Part shown: positions 1 to 8,685 of the stretch, in pieces
Numbering within the stretch: the stretch's first letter is position 1
Layout: each line of letters starts with the position of its first letter
The notes under the pieces: generated by a model
Told to the model about the DNA's origin: nothing
The model's database searches: none
What the model saw: only the letters and a program-made list of their open reading frames with translations
Translations under genes and position numbers: made by a program
NCBI GenBank assembly: GCA_001304855.1
Contig: BBZN01000013.1
Span: forward strand, 58,971-122,970
From: Clostridia bacterium UC5.1-1D2
Lineage (GTDB): Bacteria > Bacillota > Clostridia > Lachnospirales > Lachnospiraceae
DNA length: 64,000 nt
Reading direction: 5' to 3'

Positions 1-705
1 CTGGCTGCGAAAGACGGGGTGTGCCTGGGGGGGAAAACCTTCCAAAGGGGGGAGCTGAGACGGAATTCCCCAAAGTCTTTGACTCCTTCCATATGGATGA
101 GATAAGGCCGGAGGACATGGAGCTTACACAGAGGGGCCCCACCCAGCGGGTGATTCTTCTACAGCCCCATGAGCTTCTCACCAAAGAGAGGCTTGTGCCA
201 TGGAAGAATGTGCCGGGATTTGCACCGGGAGTAGACGTCCGCCGGGATATTCTCAAGGCTGCCGTCTTTGAGCGCCATCTTGGAACCGGCCATGTGGGAC
301 TGGGATTTGTAGGGGGCTATGGGCTTAAAAAAGGAGCGGTAGCCACCAGCGTTGCCCACGACTCCCACAATCTCATCGTAGTGGGGACGAATGACCGGGA
401 TATGGCCCTGGCTGCCAATGCGGTGCGGGCAAACTGCGGCGGCCTGGCTGTGGCTGCAGAGGGGCGGGTCACAGGTGAGCTGGCCCTGCCCATCGGCGGG
501 ATTATGGACAGACGCATCGGTGTACCAGGTGGAGGAGCGTCTGAAGGCGCTGAAAGAAAGCCTGAAGGAATCAGGTATCAGCCAGGACATTGACGCCTTC
601 ATGACATTGGCTTTCGTGAGTCTTCCTGTCATACCGAAGCTGAGAATAAATACGTACGGAATCATCGACGTGGAGAGACAGAAGGTGGTGGAGGCTTCCT
701 TCTAA
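1..705 (+). CDS. ade: Adenine deaminase, C-terminal part (cut by window edge, frame breaks)
   Basis: Adenine deaminase hydrolyses adenine to hypoxanthine and ammonia in purine salvage. Only the C-terminal part of about 230 residues is present. The recognisable family stretch contains SVAHDSHN followed by VVGTNDRDMALAANAV, and after it comes the closing domain ending in IIDVERQKVVEASF. The frame changes near 500-510, where the strand reads on from a glycine-rich IGGIM segment into TDASVYQVEERLKAL. A second break is likely near 25-35 in a run of seven G, because the frame open at base 1 reads AAKDGV, a usual family phrase, before that run. These are most simply read as sequencing errors. The catalytic metal-binding domain lies upstream of the window. 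Confidence 0.8.
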
Positions 706-711
706 AAGCCT

Positions 712-746
712 GCGGCGCCGGAAAATATCAGAAGGCCGGGCGCCGC
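712..746 (+). other. GC-rich hairpin after adenine deaminase
   Basis: GCGGCGCC at 712-719 pairs perfectly with GGCGCCGC at 739-746 around a 19-nt loop, a few bases after the adenine deaminase stop. There is no U-tract behind it, so it may be a weak terminator or a 3' stabilising hairpin. Confidence 0.45.
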
Positions 747-815
747 GTACCTGTCCCCTGTGGAACGGAATCCATTCTCCGGGAATATGCTAATAAAAAA
801 GGAGAATACGGTGAT

Positions 816-1711
816 GTGAATCAGGCAAGAAAAGAAATTAATTGTGAAGAAGTATATTCCATGGGGATAACAGGCCGGGGTGTGGGGGTTGCGGTCCTTG
901 ACACAGGTATTTATCTCCATGAGGATTTTAAGGATAGAGTCGCTGGGTTTGCGGACTTCGTAAATCACAGGCAGTCACCTTATGATGACAATGGCCACGG
1001 AACCCATATTGCAGCTATGATAGGAGGGAGCGGCCTTTCGTCGGAGGGAACCTACCGTGGAGTGGCTCCCGGATGCCGCCTGATATCCGTAAAAGTACTG
1101 GATCATAAGGGGAACGGGTATGCCTCGGATGTGCTGGCAGGATTAAAATGGATCCGTGAACACAGGGAGGAGTACGGCATACGGATTGTGAATATATCCG
1201 TAGGTTCCCTGTCCCGAAAAGATATGACGGAAAATTCAATTTTGGTGCGGGGGGTTAATGCGGCCTGGGATGACGGTTTGATTGTAGTAGTGGCAGCCGG
1301 AAATCATGGACCGGGCCGCATGACCATTACAACTCCGGGTATCAGCCGCAAGGTTATTACAGTGGCTGTTCCGATGATCACAAAGAGGTGGAGGTCATGG
1401 GAAGCCGTATGGTGGATTATTCCGGCAGAGGGCCTACGGTGGCATGCATCTGCAAGCCGGACATTGTAGCTCCGGGTTCAGGCATTATAAGCTGCTGCAA
1501 TGAACCGGGAAAGTATTTTTCAAAATCAGGAACCAGTATGTCGACGCCCCTTGTATCCGGGGCGATTGCCCTTTTGTTGGAGAAATATCCAAAGATGAGC
1601 AATAAAGATGTAAAGCTCCGCATCCGGGAACGGGCTGTGGATCTGGGGCTTCCCCACAATCAGCAGGGGTGGGGAAAGCTGGATGCAGGCCGTCTTTTGG
1701 CAGATAGCTGA
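816..1711 (+). CDS. S8 subtilisin-family serine protease, intracellular type (one frame break)
   Basis: This is a subtilase with all three catalytic motifs: Asp in VAVLDTGIY (about residue 30), His in GHGTHIAAMIGG, and Ser in SGTSMSTPLVSG. At about 298 residues it is little more than the catalytic domain. No signal peptide or long propeptide is visible, so it resembles intracellular or cytoplasmic subtilases rather than secreted ones. The start is taken as GTG at 816 behind AAAAAAGGAG. One base is missing near 1366: reading GTGGGCTG restores ITVGCSDDHKEVEVMG between the two halves. Its substrate is not evident, and it stands alone between adenine deaminase and a convergent methyltransferase. 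Confidence 0.85.
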
Positions 1712-1771
1712 AAGGGTGTTTTGAGAAGTAAGGGCCGGTTACGGCCAGGTATCGCATAGACAGAAAGGGAC

Positions 1772-1812
1772 CCCCATCCCGGCCAAGATACACGGCCGGA
1801 ATGGGGCCTTTT
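1772..1812. terminator. Terminator between convergent genes
   Basis: CCCCATCCCGGCC (1772-1784) pairs with GGCCGGAATGGGG (1794-1806) with one mismatch and a 9-nt loop, and is followed by CCTTTT. It can serve the subtilase on the plus strand. It also lies downstream of the minus-strand methyltransferase. Confidence 0.65.
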
Positions 1813-1818
1813 CGGTGA

Positions 1819-1840
1819 AGCATGTCTGAAAACCGCTTTC
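1819..1840 (-). repeat. GAAAG-N5-TTCAGACATGCT element, copy 1
   Basis: Read on the minus strand, this 22-nt stretch matches the elements before rnz (60456-60477) and ispD (62603-62624) at all seventeen fixed positions, allowing one C/T change. Here it has no gene start behind it. A more divergent plus-strand copy may lie near 1952-1973. Confidence 0.45.
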
Positions 1841-1974
1841 TGTCAGCTGTGAGTTTCCCCTTGCGGCAGGCTTCGTCCAAATAAGGGCGCATAGCGGGCC
1901 ATGCAGCCTGGATTTGGGTCAAAGATGCAGAGAAGGGGCGTGCAGATGGCAGGAATGAATGTTCAGACAGCGTT

Positions 1975-2833
1975 TCAGGCTTCCCAGCGCCCTGAAGCCC
2001 CGCAGGGCAGCGCCAGGCCTGTTCTGGTCACGGTCAGCCCTACCTCCTGCGCCTCTACATAGCCGCCAAACCTGGGGAGAATTTCCACGCCCATCATATA
2101 GGAAAGAACAGCGGGAGCCAGACCTGTGGTATAGGAATTAATAAGGAAGAAAAGAGGATGATCCGAGAGGAGCTGCACACACAGTTTACCAAGGGGTGGA
2201 TGGCGTCTTCTATTTTCCAGATTTCTCCTTTTGGCCCTCTGCCGTAGGAGGGAGGGTCCATGATGACGGCGTCGTAGCGGTTCCCCCTGCGGATCTCCCT
2301 TTCCACAAATTTTACACAGTCGTCTACAATCCAGCGCACAGGGGCGTTTGCCAGGCCTGAGGACATGGCGTTTTCTTTTGCCCAGTTGACCATGCCCTTG
2401 GAAGCGTCCACATGGGTCACGGCTGCGCCTGCACTGGCGGCAGACAGAGTTGCCCCTCCCGTGTAAGCAAACAGGTTTAATACTTTCACCGGCCTTCCGG
2501 CCTCCCTGATTTTTTCCCGAACCAGTCCCAGTTGGCAGCCTGTTCAGGAAACAGGCCGGTATGCTTAAAGCTGAAGGGCTTCAGATTAAATGTGAGCCCC
2601 TTATAGCCCACCGTCCACTGCTGGGGAAGGTCAAAGAATTCCCATTCCCCCCCACCCTTGCTGCTGCGGTGGTAATGGCCGTTCCTGTGTTTCCATCCCC
2701 TGTGGTCTGTGGGCGTGTCCCATATGACCTGGGGGTCCGGCCGCACTAAGAGATACGTGCCCCAGCGCTCCAGCTTCTCTCCCTTGGAGCAGTCAATCAC
2801 TTCATAATCCTTCCATCCGTCCGCAAGCCACAT
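1975..2833 (-). CDS. Class I SAM-dependent methyltransferase, RlmI/RlmK-like (two frame breaks)
   Basis: This is a methyltransferase of the 23S rRNA cytosine/guanine methyltransferase type, with an N-terminal substrate-binding region followed by a Rossmann fold. Motif I reads VLNLFAYTGGATLSAASAGA, the acidic loop is VTHVDASKGMVNWAKENA, and the catalytic-type motif is VIMDPPSYGRGPKGE. The start is placed at the ATG at 2833 (MWLADGWKDY) behind GAGG; an in-frame ATG at 2866 has no ribosome binding site. Two single-base losses, near 2490 and 2180, split the frame. The C-terminal part continues as LLSDHPLFFLINSYTTGL to the stop at 1975. Restored length is about 286 residues. The exact target nucleotide cannot be assigned. 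Confidence 0.8.
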
Positions 2834-2883
2834 TGTATTATTAACCTCATTTCTTCTGAATTTCATCGCTGCTTATGATAAAG

Positions 2884-2913
2884 AGTATAGACTAACTTCC
2901 GAGTAAACGTCAA
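2884..2913 (-). promoter_or_regulatory. Promoter for the methyltransferase gene
   Basis: On the minus strand TTGACG (2908-2913) and TATACT (2884-2889) are separated by 18 bp, about 50 bp before the chosen start codon. Confidence 0.6.
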
Positions 2914-2983
2914 GTATTGAGGGGATTTTCGGAAAAAAGGCAACATTTCCCCAAATTGTAATTAAATTGAAAGATATATTTGG

Positions 2984-3012
2984 TTGCTAATTTAGATAAG
3001 CCTTGATACAAT
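2984..3012 (+). promoter_or_regulatory. Promoter for the 3.1-kb cell-wall-binding protein
   Basis: TTGCTA (2984-2989) and TACAAT (3007-3012) are separated by 17 bp, giving a leader of about 65 nt before the ATG at 3085. Confidence 0.6.
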
Positions 3013-3084
3013 ATACCGTAGGATGACCGTGTACTGTTAAAGTACATGGCCGCGGGAGAGCAGATAGAAAGAGGAGTTGAGCAT

Positions 3085-4443
3085 ATGAAGAAAGGTGTAG
3101 TGGCAGTGTGGGCGCTGGCAGCAATGCTGTCTTTGGGTACGGCTACTATCTCTGCTATGGCGGCAGAGGGATGGGCTCAATCGGGAAGCAGCTGGGTGTA
3201 TTATGATTCCAACGGCAACCGTGTATATAATACATGGAAGAAAGGGGCGGACAACCAGTGGCGGTATGTGGACGGCGACGGCGTCATGGCTGTCAACGCA
3301 TGGGTGGATTCCGATTATTATGTGGACAGCAACGGCATTATGCTTACGGAAAAGTGGCTGAAGCTGACGGGTGATGAAGAGAATGAATATGAGTGGTATT
3401 ACTTCGGCAGCAGCGGAAAAGTGATTAACGACGCCTGGAAGAAAATAGATAACAAGTGGTATCATTTCGACGATGACGGCCGGATGGAGACAGGCTGGAT
3501 TCTGGACGATATGTATTATACAGGAACAGACGGTGTTATGAGAACCGGGTGGCAGAAGCTGGATCTTCCTGACGATGATGACAGGGGCGGCGACTATGTA
3601 ACCCCCGGAATTGACAGCTACACCGACGACGACGGAAAATACTGGTTTTACTTTGCCTCCAACGGCAAAAAGTATTCGCCTGAGAACTCGGATTCCGAGT
3701 ACAGCGCCAGAAAGATCGACGGCGTTTACTACTGTTTTGACGAGAATGGGGCGATGCAGACGGGATGGAAGAATGTCCGCTCCAACAGCAACGATTCCAT
3801 AGAGGATTATATGTATTTCGGCTCCGACGGAAAGGCCAGAATCGGCTGGTACTCCATAGAACCGCCGGATGATCTCAACGGTTATGAGGAGGCGGTTGAA
3901 TGGTTCTATTTTACCAACAGCGGAAAGCCCAGAGCCTCTGATTCGGAGAAGCTTAAGTCCAGTGATATTGTGAAGCTGAACGGAAAATCTTATCTCTTTA
4001 ATCATCTTGGAAATCCGGTATACGGCTTAAAGAAGGTTTATACAGGTAACGGAGAGGATGACTGGACTACATACTATTTTGGAGACAGGGAGAAGAGCTG
4101 CGTTCAGAAGGGCAAGATGAAGATCACGGAGGATGACGGCAACAAGTCGGATTTTTATTTCCAGGAAAACGGACGGGGTTACAACGGGGTGAAGGATAAT
4201 TACCTCTATTATAAAGGAAAGCTCCAGAAAGCCACAGACGGGCAGAAGTATGTGTGTTACCGTGTGGGAGGCAGCAACTATGTGGTGAATTCCTCAGGAA
4301 AGGTGATGAAGGGGAAAAAGGTTAAGAACAGCGACGGCGTGGAGCTGGTTACCAACAGCAGCGGCATTCTGACAAAGGCGGACGACGATACGGACATTGA
4401 TTCCTATATCACAGAGCCAGTGGAGCCATACTGCACAGAGTGA
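3085..4443 (+). CDS. Secreted cell-wall-binding repeat protein (choline-binding type)
   Basis: A 452-residue exported protein. The start is ATG 3085 behind GAGGAG, giving a classic signal peptide (MKKGVVAVWALAAML...) ending near AMAAEG. The rest is almost entirely aromatic- and glycine-rich repeats of the cell-wall/choline-binding kind, for example WVYYDSNGNRV, WYYFGSSGKV, WYHFDDDGRMETGW and YMYFGSDGKARIGW, about a dozen units. No catalytic domain is visible, so it is probably a surface-anchored adhesin-like or structural protein held by teichoic-acid or glycan ligands. The C-terminus is acidic (ADDDTDIDSYIT). It has its own promoter and terminator and so is not part of the S10 operon that follows. 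Confidence 0.85.
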   Translation: MKKGVVAVWALAAMLSLGTATISAMAAEGWAQSGSSWVYYDSNGNRVYNTWKKGADNQWRYVDGDGVMAVNAWVDSDYYVDSNGIMLTEKWLKLTGDEENEYEWYYFGSSGKVINDAWKKIDNKWYHFDDDGRMETGWILDDMYYTGTDGVMRTGWQKLDLPDDDDRGGDYVTPGIDSYTDDDGKYWFYFASNGKKYSPENSDSEYSARKIDGVYYCFDENGAMQTGWKNVRSNSNDSIEDYMYFGSDGKARIGWYSIEPPDDLNGYEEAVEWFYFTNSGKPRASDSEKLKSSDIVKLNGKSYLFNHLGNPVYGLKKVYTGNGEDDWTTYYFGDREKSCVQKGKMKITEDDGNKSDFYFQENGRGYNGVKDNYLYYKGKLQKATDGQKYVCYRVGGSNYVVNSSGKVMKGKKVKNSDGVELVTNSSGILTKADDDTDIDSYITEPVEPYCTE

Positions 4444-4463
4444 TTAGAGAAGGTGTAAATGGG

Positions 4464-4495
4464 AAAGACTTCTATAACAGAGGTCTTTCTTTTTT
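4464..4495 (+). terminator. Terminator of the cell-wall-binding protein gene
   Basis: AAAGACTTCT (4464-4473) pairs with AGAGGTCTTT (4479-4488) with one G-U, loop ATAAC, then CTTTTTT. It insulates the S10 operon from upstream transcription. Confidence 0.85.
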
Positions 4496-4542
4496 GCTCT
4501 TTGGCCCCTGTTTCGGGTGTGAAAAAGAAAATAAAAAAATAC

Positions 4543-4571
4543 TTGCACATTCTGCAAATGTATGATATTAT
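4543..4571 (+). promoter_or_regulatory. S10 operon promoter
   Basis: TTGCAC (4543-4548), 17-bp spacer, TATTAT (4566-4571). It is the only good promoter seen between the upstream terminator and rpsJ, and it implies a leader of about 230 nt. Confidence 0.75.
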
Positions 4572-4577
4572 AACAAG

Positions 4578-4808
4578 GCTGTGGCATGATAGCGTTGAAG
4601 CGCGAGGTTGCTGCCTACAAAGTGAGGCAGGTTTTCCGTGGAGCGAATGTCAAGTTAGGAAACTGGCGACAAGTCACTGTACCAATTAAAGATACTGCAG
4701 GATTAACAGCAGAGTCAGTGTGGAGTTCTTTCAGGACACACACGGAAACGTGTACAGTCACCGCTTGTCGTACTTGGTTTAAAAGTGCGAAAAGGAGGCG
4801 ACTTTTTT
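4578..4808 (+). promoter_or_regulatory. Long structured S10 operon leader
   Basis: About 230 nt of transcribed leader precede rpsJ with no convincing ORF. It contains a CACACGGAAACGTGT hairpin near 4740. At the end AAAAGT (4781-4786) can pair with ACTTTT (4801-4806), placing the AGGAGG ribosome binding site (4793-4798) in the loop. S10 operons in other bacteria are autoregulated through such leaders (by L4 in Escherichia coli). That this leader does so is inference from position and structure. Confidence 0.55.
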
Positions 4809-5126
4809 ATGGCAAGTCAAGTAATGAGAATCACATTAAAAGCTTATGATCATCAGTTAGTGGATCAGTCGGCCGGAAAAATCATCGAGACTGTAAAGAA
4901 GACAGGATCACAGGTGAGCGGACCAGTGCCCTTACCTACAAAGAAAGAGATTGTAACAATTCTGCGTGCTGTTCATAAGTACAAAGATTCCAGAGAGCAG
5001 TTCGAGCAGAGGACTCACAAGAGACTCATCGACATCACTGCTCCAAGCCAGAAAACAGTTGATGCGCTGTCCAGACTGGAAATGCCGGCTGGCGTGTACA
5101 TCGACATCAAGATGAAAACAAAATAA
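4809..5126 (+). CDS. rpsJ: 30S ribosomal protein S10
   Basis: Small-subunit head protein uS10, also the NusE partner of NusB in antitermination. The start is the ATG at 4809 ([15 protein letters not shown]), 10 nt after AGGAGG; the family core begins at the second Met, as [14 protein letters not shown]. The conserved loop [36 protein letters not shown] and the ending [11 protein letters not shown] are complete. It is the first gene of the S10 operon. The gene before it is a cell-wall protein, not tuf, so the str operon lies elsewhere. The gap to rplC is 181 nt and structured. Confidence 0.97.
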   Translation: MASQVMRITLKAYDHQLVDQSAGKIIETVKKTGSQVSGPVPLPTKKEIVTILRAVHKYKDSREQFEQRTHKRLIDITAPSQKTVDALSRLEMPAGVYIDIKMKTK

Positions 5127-5181
5127 TCTAATTTGTTTTCAAGGAAAATGTTTATATCCTGAAGGGTTTAGATATAGAAGC

Positions 5182-5234
5182 AACACTACATTTCCTGTAA
5201 GGAATCAACATACCGCCGGGCGGTTCATAGTGTT
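5182..5234 (+). other. Three-way-junction RNA element in the rpsJ-rplC spacer
   Basis: AACACTA (5182-5188) pairs with TAGTGTT (5228-5234). Inside lie two small hairpins, TTCCT-GTA-AGGAA and ACCG-CCGGG-CGGT. The arrangement folds as a compact three-way junction in the transcribed spacer before rplC. Confidence 0.5.
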
Positions 5235-5260
5235 CCACGTATATTTGGCTGTTCTAGGAT

Positions 5261-5276
5261 GAATGCGAAAGCATTC
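5261..5276 (+). other. GNRA-capped hairpin before rplC
   Basis: GAATGC-GAAA-GCATTC, a six-base stem with a perfect GNRA tetraloop, ends 31 nt before the rplC start codon. GNRA loops commonly dock into RNA or protein receptors, so it may form a unit with the preceding junction. Confidence 0.5.
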
Positions 5277-5307
5277 CGCTGTAGATCATGAAACAGGAGG
5301 TAAGACA

Positions 5308-5941
5308 ATGAAGAAAGCGATTTTAGCAACAAAAGTCGGAATGACCCAGATCTTCAATGAAAATGGTGCGTTAGTTCCGGTAACCGTACTTCAGGCGGGA
5401 CCTGTGTGGTAACCCAGGTTAAGACTGCCGACAACGATGGTTACAAAGCAGTACAGGTTGGTTTCGTTGACAAGAGAGAGAAGCTGGTCAGCAAACCGCT
5501 GAAGGGCCACTTTGATAAGGCCGGTGTTTCTTACAAGAGATATGTAAGAGAGTTTAAACTGGAGAATGCTGAAGAGTATTCTGTAAAGGACGAAATTAAG
5601 GCAGACATCTTCGCGGCAGGCGACAAGATTGATGCAACCGCTATTTCCAAAGGTAAAGGCTTCCAGGGCGCTATTAAGAGATATGGACAGCACAGAGGAC
5701 CTATGCTCATGGTTCCAAGTTCCACCGCCATCAGGGTTCCAACGGTTCCGCTACCACACCAGGCCGCGTATTTAAGGGCAAAGGCATGCCGGGACATATG
5801 GGCGGCAAGCAGATCACCGTTCAGAACCTGGAGGTTGTCAAGGTTGATGCTGAGAATAACCTGATTCTGGTTAAGGGCGCAGTGCCAGGACCTAAGAAGA
5901 GCCTGGTAACAATCAAAGAAACCGTTAAGGTTGAAAGGTAA
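5308..5941 (+). CDS. rplC: 50S ribosomal protein L3 (two frame breaks)
   Basis: uL3 is an early 23S rRNA assembly protein that reaches toward the peptidyl-transferase centre. ATG 5308 follows CAGGAGG and reads [16 protein letters not shown]. One C is lost near 5400, where GGACCCTG restores [11 protein letters not shown]. One G is lost near 5705, where ATGGCTCATGG restores [13 protein letters not shown]. The frame then runs through [21 protein letters not shown] to the TAA at 5939-5941. Restored length is 211 residues, normal for the family. Loss of L3 would be lethal, so the breaks are almost certainly sequence errors. rplD follows after 28 nt. Confidence 0.92.
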
Positions 5942-5969
5942 GCTTTTATAGGAAAGGAGGAACACACAG

Positions 5970-6590
5970 ATGGCAAACGTATCTGTTTACAATATGGAAG
6001 GTAATGAAGTTGGCACATTAGAACTGAACGATGCCGTGTTCGGAGTAGAAGTTAACGAGCACCTGGTACATCTTGCAGTTGTTGCACAGCTTGCTAATAA
6101 ACGTCAGGGAACCCAGAAAGCAAAGACACGTTCTGAGGTATCCGGCGGCGGAAAGAAACCCTGGAGACAGAAGGGAACCGGTCACGCAAGACAGGGTTCA
6201 ACCAGAGCTCCCCAGTGGAAGGGCGGCGGCGTGGTATTCGCTCCCACACCAAGAGATTACACCATCAAACTGAATAAGAAAGAGAAGAGAGCTGCTCTCA
6301 AATCCGCTCTCACCAGCCGCGTTCAGGACAATAAGTTCATCGTAGTGGATGAGTTGAAGTTTGACGAGATTAAGACCAGAAAGTTCCAGGGCGTTATGGA
6401 CAACTTAAAGGTATCCAAGGCGCTGGTTGTTCTGGCTGACAATGATCAGAATACCGTATTATCCGCAAGAAACATTGCAGACATTAAGACTGCTCAGGTT
6501 TCCACCATCAACGTATACGATATTCTGAAGTACAACACAGTAGTAGCTACCAAGGCTGCTGTTGCATCCATCGAGGAGGTGTACGCATAA
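5970..6590 (+). CDS. rplD: 50S ribosomal protein L4
   Basis: uL4 binds 23S rRNA domain I and lines the exit tunnel. In E. coli it also represses the S10 operon. The 206-residue frame is intact, starting at ATG 5970 behind AAAGGAGG. The tunnel loop is recognisable as [23 protein letters not shown], followed by [12 protein letters not shown]. Its stop overlaps the rplW start (TAATG), so translation of the two is probably coupled. If the S10 leader is autoregulated here as in E. coli, this protein is the expected effector. That is an inference from E. coli, not something visible in the sequence. Confidence 0.97.
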   Translation: MANVSVYNMEGNEVGTLELNDAVFGVEVNEHLVHLAVVAQLANKRQGTQKAKTRSEVSGGGKKPWRQKGTGHARQGSTRAPQWKGGGVVFAPTPRDYTIKLNKKEKRAALKSALTSRVQDNKFIVVDELKFDEIKTRKFQGVMDNLKVSKALVVLADNDQNTVLSARNIADIKTAQVSTINVYDILKYNTVVATKAAVASIEEVYA

Positions 6591-6889
6591 TGGCAGATAT
6601 CAAGTACTATGACGTCATTTTAAAACCGGTTATCACGGAGAAGAGCATGAACGCCATGACTGATAAGAAGTATACGTTCATGGTTCACGTAGACGCTAAC
6701 AAGTCTATGATTAAAGAAGCCGTTGAGAAAATGTTCCCGGGCACCAAGGTGCTCTCTGTGAACACAATGAATTATGACGGCAAAGTTAAGAGAAGAGGAA
6801 CCACCTACGGAAGAACCGCCGCTACCAAGAAAGCGATTGTTAAGCTGACAGAGGATAGCAAAGAGATAGAGATCTTCCAGGGCCTGTAA
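6590..6889 (+). CDS. rplW: 50S ribosomal protein L23
   Basis: uL23 sits at the tunnel exit and docks trigger factor and the signal recognition particle. The 99-residue frame is complete, beginning [23 protein letters not shown] and containing the rRNA-binding extension [20 protein letters not shown]. The ATG overlaps the rplD stop by one base. After it comes an unusually long spacer of 223 nt before rplB, in a place where relatives often have only a few bases. Confidence 0.97.
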   Translation: MADIKYYDVILKPVITEKSMNAMTDKKYTFMVHVDANKSMIKEAVEKMFPGTKVLSVNTMNYDGKVKRRGTTYGRTAATKKAIVKLTEDSKEIEIFQGL

Positions 6890-7112
6890 GCGCTTGGCGC
6901 GACAGCAGATGCCCGAAGGTCGAAAAGGGCGTCCGCAAAGCCTGGACAAAGGAATGTGTTCCGGCAGGATAAAACCTGTCTGATAAATATCGACCCGCCG
7001 GATTCGTTCCGGCCGGAGAACTTATACGGCGCTTCAAGGCGGCAGGAATATCCCGGATATCCCTCCCCGGAACCGCATGCCGTGAAAAGAAAAAGAAAAG
7101 GAGTAAAATGTC
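6890..7112 (+). other. Long rplW-rplB spacer, possible repeat-related RNA
   Basis: The 223 nt hold no ORF with a ribosome binding site. The first bases (CGCTTGG ... CAGCAGATGC, about 6891-6913) resemble the start and end of the 48-nt repeats in the rpmC-rpsQ spacer. The rest is GC-rich with short inverted repeats such as CCGGCCGG (7010-7017). It looks structured, but I could not fix one fold. Confidence 0.35.
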
Positions 7113-7957
7113 ATGGGAATTAAGAAGTATAATGCTTATACACCTTCCAGAAGACATATGACCGGTTCTGATTTCAAGGAAATCACCAAGAAAACTCCGG
7201 AGAAGGCGCTGACCGCATCTCTGGACAAGAACGCAGGTCGTAACAATCAGGGTAAAATTACTGTACGCCACAGAGGCGGCGGCAGCAGAAGAAAATACAG
7301 ACTTATCGATTTCAAGAGAAATTCAAAGGATGGTATTCCGGCAACTGTTATCGGCATCGAGTACGATCCCAACAGAAGCGCCAACATTGCGTTAATCTGC
7401 TATGCAGACGGCGAGAAGGCGTACATCCTGGCGCCTCAGGGCTTAACCGACGGAATGAAGGTTATGAGCGGCGCTACGGCAGAGGCCAAGGTAGGCAACT
7501 GCATGCCGCTGTACCACATCCCCGTAGGTACTCAGGTACACAACATCGAGTTATATCCTGGCAAGGGCGGCCAGCTGGTTCGTTCTGCCGGTAATTCAGC
7601 ACAGCTGATGGCTAAGGAAGGTAAATATGCCACCTTACGTCTGCTTCAGGCGAAATGAGAATGGTTCCAATCATCTGCCGCGCAACTGTAGGAGTTGTTG
7701 GCAATGGAGAACACTCCCTGATTAACATTGGTAAAGCTGGTAGAACACGTCACATGGGTATCAGACCAACTGTCCGCGGTTCTGTAATGAACCCCAACGA
7801 CCATCCACACGGCGGCGGCGAGGGCAAGTGCGGTATCGGACGTCCTGGTCCATGCACACCTTGGGGCAAGCCTGCTCTGGGTCTGAAGACCAGAAAGAAA
7901 AACAAGCAGTCTAACAAGTTGATCGTAAGAAGACGTGATGGCAAAACCATCAAATAA
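7113..7957 (+). CDS. rplB: 50S ribosomal protein L2 (one frame break)
   Basis: uL2 supports the peptidyl-transferase centre and subunit joining. ATG 7113 ([21 protein letters not shown]) follows AAAAGGAG. One C is missing near 7651, where CTGCCTTCAGG restores [13 protein letters not shown]. The second half contains the conserved catalytic-centre region [21 protein letters not shown], including the universally conserved His. Restored length is 281 residues, a normal size. rpsS follows after 19 nt. Confidence 0.93.
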
Positions 7958-7976
7958 TTAAGGAGGTTAAGAACAC

Positions 7977-8261
7977 ATGGCTCGTTCACTGAAAAAAGGA
8001 CCATTCGCAGATGCGCATCTGTTAAAGAAAGTTGATGCTATGAATGCAGCAGGACAGAAGCAGGTAATCAAGACCTGGTCCCGCCGTTCAACAATCTTCC
8101 CACAGATGGTTGGTTTTACAATTGCAGTTCATGACGGTAGAAAACACGTTCCGGTATATGTAACCGAAGATATGGTAGGACATAAACTGGGCGAATTCGT
8201 AGCAACCAGAACCTACAGAGGCCACGGAAAAGACGAGAAGAAATCCGGCGTGAGAAGGTAA
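7977..8261 (+). CDS. rpsS: 30S ribosomal protein S19
   Basis: uS19 is a head protein near the A-site finger and pairs with S13. The frame is intact at 94 residues: [19 protein letters not shown], then [41 protein letters not shown], both textbook family blocks. A TAAGGAGG ribosome binding site precedes the ATG. It lies 19 nt after rplB and 28 nt before rplV in the usual S10 operon order. Confidence 0.97.
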   Translation: MARSLKKGPFADAHLLKKVDAMNAAGQKQVIKTWSRRSTIFPQMVGFTIAVHDGRKHVPVYVTEDMVGHKLGEFVATRTYRGHGKDEKKSGVRR

Positions 8262-8289
8262 TTAGGTAGATTGAAAGGAGGTTTTACCA

Positions 8290-8676
8290 ATGGCAAAAGG
8301 ACATAGATCCCAAATCAAGAGAGAGAGAAATGCCCAGAAGGACACCAGACCAAGCGCGACATTGTCTTACGCTAGAGTGTCTGTCCAGAAGGCTTGTTTC
8401 GTATTAGATGCCATTAGAGGCAAAGATGTGCAGACTGCACTTGGTATTGTAACTTACAATCCCAGATATGCTTCCAGCTTAGTTAAGAAGTTACTGGAAT
8501 CAGCAGTAGCAAACGCTGAGAACAATAACGGAATGGACCCGGCAAAGTTATACGTAGAGGAATGCTACGCTAACCAGGGCCCGACCATGAAGAGAGTTAG
8601 ACCGAGAGCCCAGGGACGTGCTTACAGGATCGAGAAGAGAATGAGCCACATCACTGTTGTTCTGAATGAGAGATAG
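8290..8676 (+). CDS. rplV: 50S ribosomal protein L22
   Basis: uL22 spans from the subunit surface to the exit-tunnel constriction; changes in its loop give macrolide resistance in other species. The 128-residue frame is intact with the family phrases KACFVLDAIRGKDV, LVKKLLESAVANAENN and the tunnel loop CYANQGPTMKRVRPRAQGRAYRI. AAAGGAGG lies just before the start. rpsC begins 9 nt downstream. Confidence 0.97.
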   Translation: MAKGHRSQIKRERNAQKDTRPSATLSYARVSVQKACFVLDAIRGKDVQTALGIVTYNPRYASSLVKKLLESAVANAENNNGMDPAKLYVEECYANQGPTMKRVRPRAQGRAYRIEKRMSHITVVLNER

Positions 8677-8685
8677 GAGGCAAAT

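Noticed and set aside
1485..1922. Minus-strand ORF of 145 residues (MTQIQAAWPAMRPYLDEACR...)
   Set aside because: Half of it is antisense to the subtilase including its catalytic Ser region. The rest covers the terminator hairpin, and no ribosome binding site or family was recognised.
3037..4005. Minus-strand ORF of 322 residues
   Set aside because: It is the antisense of the repeat-rich cell-wall-binding gene; its hydrophobic, repetitive composition is explained by the repeats on the other strand.
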